Of a DNA stretch of 64,000 nt, positions 59,585 through 64,000 are shown in pieces (within the stretch, counting starts at the first letter, position 1; every line of letters begins with the position of its first letter). The stretch is from Fasciolopsis buskii (taxonomy: Eukaryota > Platyhelminthes > Trematoda > Plagiorchiida > Fasciolidae): positions 1-64,000 of the forward strand of contig LUCM01001632.1 of the NCBI GenBank assembly GCA_008360955.1, given 5' to 3'. A program made the position numbers and the translations under genes. The notes under the pieces are model-generated. The model worked only from the letters and a program-made list of their open reading frames with translations. It had not been told where the DNA came from and did not search any database.

Positions 59585-61060
59585 CAAAAAGGAATAAAGC
59601 TGATTCTAGCTTTCGTTTTAATTTTATTCTCATTTAGTAAAGGTGAATAAAGATGCAGCCTTTTTACGACGGCATTTCATGATTTGCTGTAAATCCTTCC
59701 GTGATGAGAGCACCTGCTTTCCAATATTAGAAAAATTATTTGGTTTAAAACTTTGGACAGCTGAAGTAATATTTTATGCGTGGTCTGGTATATCATACAT
59801 TAAATATGGGAAAGTTTCAAAATGTTAATTTACCAATAGTTTGACATCGCAGATCGGAGGGACGTTGTGTGGTATATGGAGCGCCCTCAGATTGCTGACA
59901 AGACAGTGGTGAGTGGATATTCACTGAATAAGCGGCCGCGGACGATCAGCATCATTATGGAGGACGTGGTGGCTTATATGCTAATAAACTGCTTCCTGAA
60001 GAAATGTCATGACAGTCTGCTCGTAGCAAATTAATGAGAAAAGTGTGGTCACCAATAAATAATGCACCTCCCTTTGATACCTCGTAGTCTGGTATGGTAT
60101 TATGAATCACATATCATGGTCACAGAAGTTTTGGACACTCCTGGGTTACTTGGTTCCTGACATGTAACAAGAAGTGAATTAACTAAGAAACTGGTCATCG
60201 GCTCCCGATTCTATCTCGCCCCGTTATTTAGCCACGGCGCATTGTTAAAACCTCCGAATAATATTCTTACCCCGTTTTGAGCAGCAGTACAGCACAAAGA
60301 CTATGCAGGAGACAGTTCACGATGGACAGCCGAAAGAGAAGTCTAGAAGACTTGATGCGTGTTGTGAATTGCAAACAGTATCTTTTTCTTTCATGTTCCT
60401 CACAATTTATTCTCATTTTTGTTATACCTACCATGTTATCTTATCTGGAACGACAAACTTGGATGTTGCGTGACGGTTTCACTGAACCAATAATTTTCAC
60501 GCGAAAATCCTCTTTTTCCACATAAGCGATTTTCTGGCCTCTTGGTGGTATCTCCAATTCTTATTATTCTCCCTTTAAATTACCAAATCATATCATTCAG
60601 CAAGTTTTCCCTTTGTCCGATAACTTAAATTTACAATCCGTAGAAATTCTCATTTGTTTTACCTTTATTACCTGATTACCAACTGCATAGGATTTTAAAT
60701 ATGAGCTACTAGCTCCTCATTAATTCTACTACTCAGCCATTGTGGGCCATTGCTCATCTATAGCTCATATTTGTCAGTGATGCCCAATGCTACTTATTCA
60801 AACCGCAAATTATACTGCACTCTCACTAGTCTGAAAATATCTGAAATGCGTCAAATTATCGTCGGACTCCTTTGGTTAATCTTTGAATACATCGTATGTT
60901 TCTTGATTGCATGCGTCCAGAGTTACCTTTTTACATTGATTTTATTACACGGACCGGAAGATTATCCGGTAAAACTAATTTTGGCTTATCACTCTTTCTA
61001 ACACACTACATTACTCTGAATATGTAAGGCACAGTTAAGTTTTGGTTTTGCATGTTTCCT
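59585..61060. other. No supported exon
   Basis: AT-rich. The plus-strand frame at 60277-60525 starts SSSTAQRLCRRQFTMDSRKR and soon becomes hydrophobic; I cannot tell whether it is coding. Confidence 0.3.
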
Positions 61061-61067
61061 GTGCATT

Positions 61068-61318
61068 TTATTGGGTAATCTGGCAGGGACGGTCGACACA
61101 ACAAGGGCACACTTGTGAGTGTGAACAAGTAACAGTGGCTGGTGGTGTACTCTCATCAAAGCTAACAGGCACGGATTGGTTCATGTTCAGAGAACCCAAA
61201 ACTGTATGTATTTCAATTGTTTCTTGCCCATTTAAGGATGCAACATTCCCCAGGTTTTTCCTCTTGGGAGGAAACACGATCGTAAAATCCGGCAGGGTTT
61301 TACAACTAACGCTGCTGT
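61068..61318 (-). CDS. Candidate terminal exon, unknown protein
   Basis: The acceptor ATCGTTTTGGTTTCCAG is strong and the frame is open for 83 codons to TAA, which overlaps an AATAAA. Residues include LPDFTIVFPPKRKNLGNVAS, LNMNQSVPVSFDESTPPATV and a Cys-rich end CSHSQVCPCCVDRPCQITQ. The plus strand is also open here (61083-61356, after a CTGGCAG acceptor), so strand is not certain; I prefer minus for its acceptor and poly(A) signal. Confidence 0.33.
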
Positions 61319-61359
61319 CTGGAAACCAAAACGATATGACGCATGTGCACATGTGAACA

Positions 61360-64000
61360 TCACGCGCAAAATGTTCTAGAACATTAGCTCTGGTGAATCA
61401 TGAAAACAGCAGTAAAAAATCTTAGTTTTCGGTTGTAAAGTAGTCAGAAATCGTTCGGTGCTATTATTCGTTCATGAACGTGCCAAGTGATTTTCAATAG
61501 TTATGGGAATATCAAGCGACGCAAAGTCGAAATTGAATTATATGGCAACCAACCAGAATAGCTGGGTATTTCGACCACAATTCCGTTTTAGCCTAGCGTA
61601 TAGAACAGAAGTAACACCCAAATAATGGAACCATACTCAAACCAGGAGCGCACAGTTTCAGTCTTACAAATAAACTTCAAGCTTAATTGGTTTGCTTGAG
61701 ATAAACTAACAAAAGAGTCCAAAAGTCTGCATCCCTCAGCATAAAGGCATGAACCGACAAAAGGTAGATTAATGCATCCCAAAAGGCTGGGAGGTATAAC
61801 ATGTTTTGGAACGCAGATTTGCAACGGAAATGACGTTATTGTCATTTCTGATGCAAACTCATAGCAACACCCAGCCTGGTTCAGTAGAGTACAAGCATCT
61901 TTATATCGCTTAGCCTAAGTTACGATCCAATGAAAGGAAAAATAATTATGATTATAGTAGTAAAGTGTTTCAGCGGTTTGTATCCTCCATGTTGTTTCGT
62001 TAGCAGTAATTAGGCTGAACTAATCAGTAACTTCCAAAGAATGAGGCTAAATGTACTGCCTATTTGAGTTTTTATCACCTGTGACATTTATTCGCACAAA
62101 AATGTAACTGTTCACTCAGATTCGGTTAGGTTTTGGCTAGAGATAGAATCACTGGTTTTAATCAAGATGTAGTTGTTACATGGCGAACAACAAACACATT
62201 TGAGCAGAAATGTGCAAGACAAATTATGCCAGATCTGTTTGGATGTACACATTTCGAAACCAGACAATAAGCATTGATTTTTGAGTACAAAGTAGTGTTA
62301 TGCAAATGAGAAATAACTCTTTGGCAATAGTCCGGCAGTCAGAAAGTGGAATAGGCAATTCAGATTTTGGTTTTAAGTGAATAAATGAGTGAAATTCTGG
62401 ATATTTAAGATATGTTCGATCTATCTGGCTATAGGAGAAGGCTAACGGATGTTTGAAAATTTATCCCTCTAAGTGTATTTTAAAGGAGCCTATCACCTTG
62501 TTTCACTTGATAACCATTGTACAGTTGAAGTAAACGTCGAAAACATTATATCACTTTGTTTGTCCATCATGTTGAATTCTGTTGCCATAAAAGTATCTCA
62601 TGGAATTGTTAGTTAGCAAACGTTACACCAAAGTGCCCTTGAAACTGCACTATCTAATGCTGTTCAACCCAACCTCCTAAAAATATGAAAAGTTTGCCGA
62701 AAAAATTAACTTTTCATCATGTTGGTTCGAATTAAGCAACTGTCTTGTTCACGGACTTTATGAAGCAAAAAATCGTTTGCAAACCACTTTTATAAATGAT
62801 TTTCGGGCGACTTTCCAGATCGTCAGACTTCCAGGCTCTAAAATCAGGCAATGCCCATCGGGCATAGATTCGTGAGGCAGGCGGAACTCCACAATGCTTC
62901 CGGTACAATTTGGTATTTACTGTTTTATATCGGAATATAGCGAGACATATGTTGTTTAATATGATATTAAAAATCGAAATACAAAACGCAGCCTGTCTCA
63001 CGTATCGATTAAGCTCATTTTCCAGTCCAACATACATCAGATTATTCTCACACAGATTTAACCAACTGTTATCACATTCCTGAATCTTATGAAATTTAGC
63101 TGTTTTATTATTAATGTCAGTATTAATACTTTTGATTCAGACTTAAGAAAGTGGAACAGCAGGTTATACGAAGTTAATTTGCCTGACAAATTCACGAATG
63201 AGCTCCATTGGACAAGCAAATCCAACGACTGCTTCTTCCCGAAGTAACTCATAATCCAATACGTTAAATTATCGATCAGTTTTTCAGTCGATTAGGTGAG
63301 TCTACTGGTTTACGTCAATTCGATGCTTCGGAGGGCCGGAAGTCGTTAACAAATCTCGGAATCACAATGATCGTAAATGTGTGAATAGTTTGTCGACTAG
63401 TTGAAAAAAGTGATAAGGTCGAACTGATTTCAGCGACTTTTTCTTCTTTCTCGCAGTATAAATCAGTGGGAATAAAAAGTAATGTCTACTGACGAGACAG
63501 TTGAACGAAGTATTCGCCGTAGATGCATGACTGAATTTTGCTATTCAGACCAAGGCAACTGACTGAGCAACGAACTGCTAATTGTTACATTACGCGAAAA
63601 ATATCAAAAAATGATGAATGTTGTTGGATGGCATTGCGCTCACTTTTAGTGCCGAGGTACACAAATGCATTTTCAGGCACGCTCCAGTGTATGTACCTGT
63701 TGTTGTGTATATGTGTGCATGCCTGTATGTGTCCATGCCCTAATGCTTGTATGCATTTTTTATATATGGATACTGTAATGGTTATATGGCTGCTTGTGTG
63801 AGTACGTTTACACATGCATGCCAGCATTTATTCTTCCGTATGCCAACGGGTAGATGAAGATGTTTTCACGCACGCATGAGCAACAGATTTCGCACATGTT
63901 CCCACTTAGGTAAACGTACAGGTACGGACAGGTATGTCCATTAATAAAATAAAAGCGCGTACAGTTCACGTTTACGAGTAGAAATAATTTTTTTCTTGTA
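61360..64000. other. No gene recognised; TG-rich stretch near the end
   Basis: AT-rich sequence with no supported exon. Around 63690-63830 there is an imperfect TGTATG/CATGC-rich stretch, probably degenerate TG-type simple repeat. Confidence 0.4.

Noticed and set aside
1..64000. CRISPR array, prokaryotic operon, rRNA or prophage
   Set aside because: No regularly spaced repeats, ribosome-binding sites, long adjacent frames or rRNA motifs were seen; the window is eukaryotic.

Overview
This window looks like nuclear DNA from a parasitic flatworm, most likely a digenean trematode. It is AT-rich and exon-poor. Short exons sit between long introns, some putative introns are under 50 nt, and there are decayed CR1-like and RTE-like non-LTR retrotransposons and a tRNA-derived SINE family. 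No bacterial operon, rRNA, CRISPR array or intact tRNA gene was seen. The assignment rests on gene structure and repeat types, not on a database search.

Layout. 0-7 kb (+): the last two exons of a beta-arrestin gene (2020-2691 and 6533-6887), joined by a phase-matched 3.8 kb intron. They code for an unusually long disordered tail ending in the AP2-binding motif FEDFARLR. 7-37 kb: mostly intergenic or intronic DNA with four clear SINE copies plus a more diverged tRNA-like relative, an RTE-type endonuclease remnant (about 25.9-27.1 kb, -), a long ATC microsatellite (24.73-24.92 kb), and several orphan exon candidates. One of these, at 33.48-33.79 kb (-), has two 41-43 nt micro-exons in perfect phase with a terminal exon.

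37.1-57.9 kb: two copies of a roughly 4.3 kb CR1-like LINE face each other (37,080-41,440 + and 53,590-57,905 -) and enclose about 12 kb. The enclosed part holds a third, different CR1-like remnant (48.9-50.3 kb, +), several orphan exons, and a gene I read as a divergent galectin (50,567-51,338, -; four exons with concordant phases). The two LINE copies are identical over two blocks (251 and 284 bp) but differ elsewhere by many substitutions and one-base indels. That points to gene conversion or to uneven assembly polishing.

58-64 kb: low-information DNA with a few orphan exons, a tRNA T-arm-like fragment and short simple repeats.

The only genes named by homology are the arrestin and, less surely, the galectin. 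Other exon calls rest on splice sites, reading frame and poly(A) signals. No functional link between the genes is evident; they are separate eukaryotic loci.
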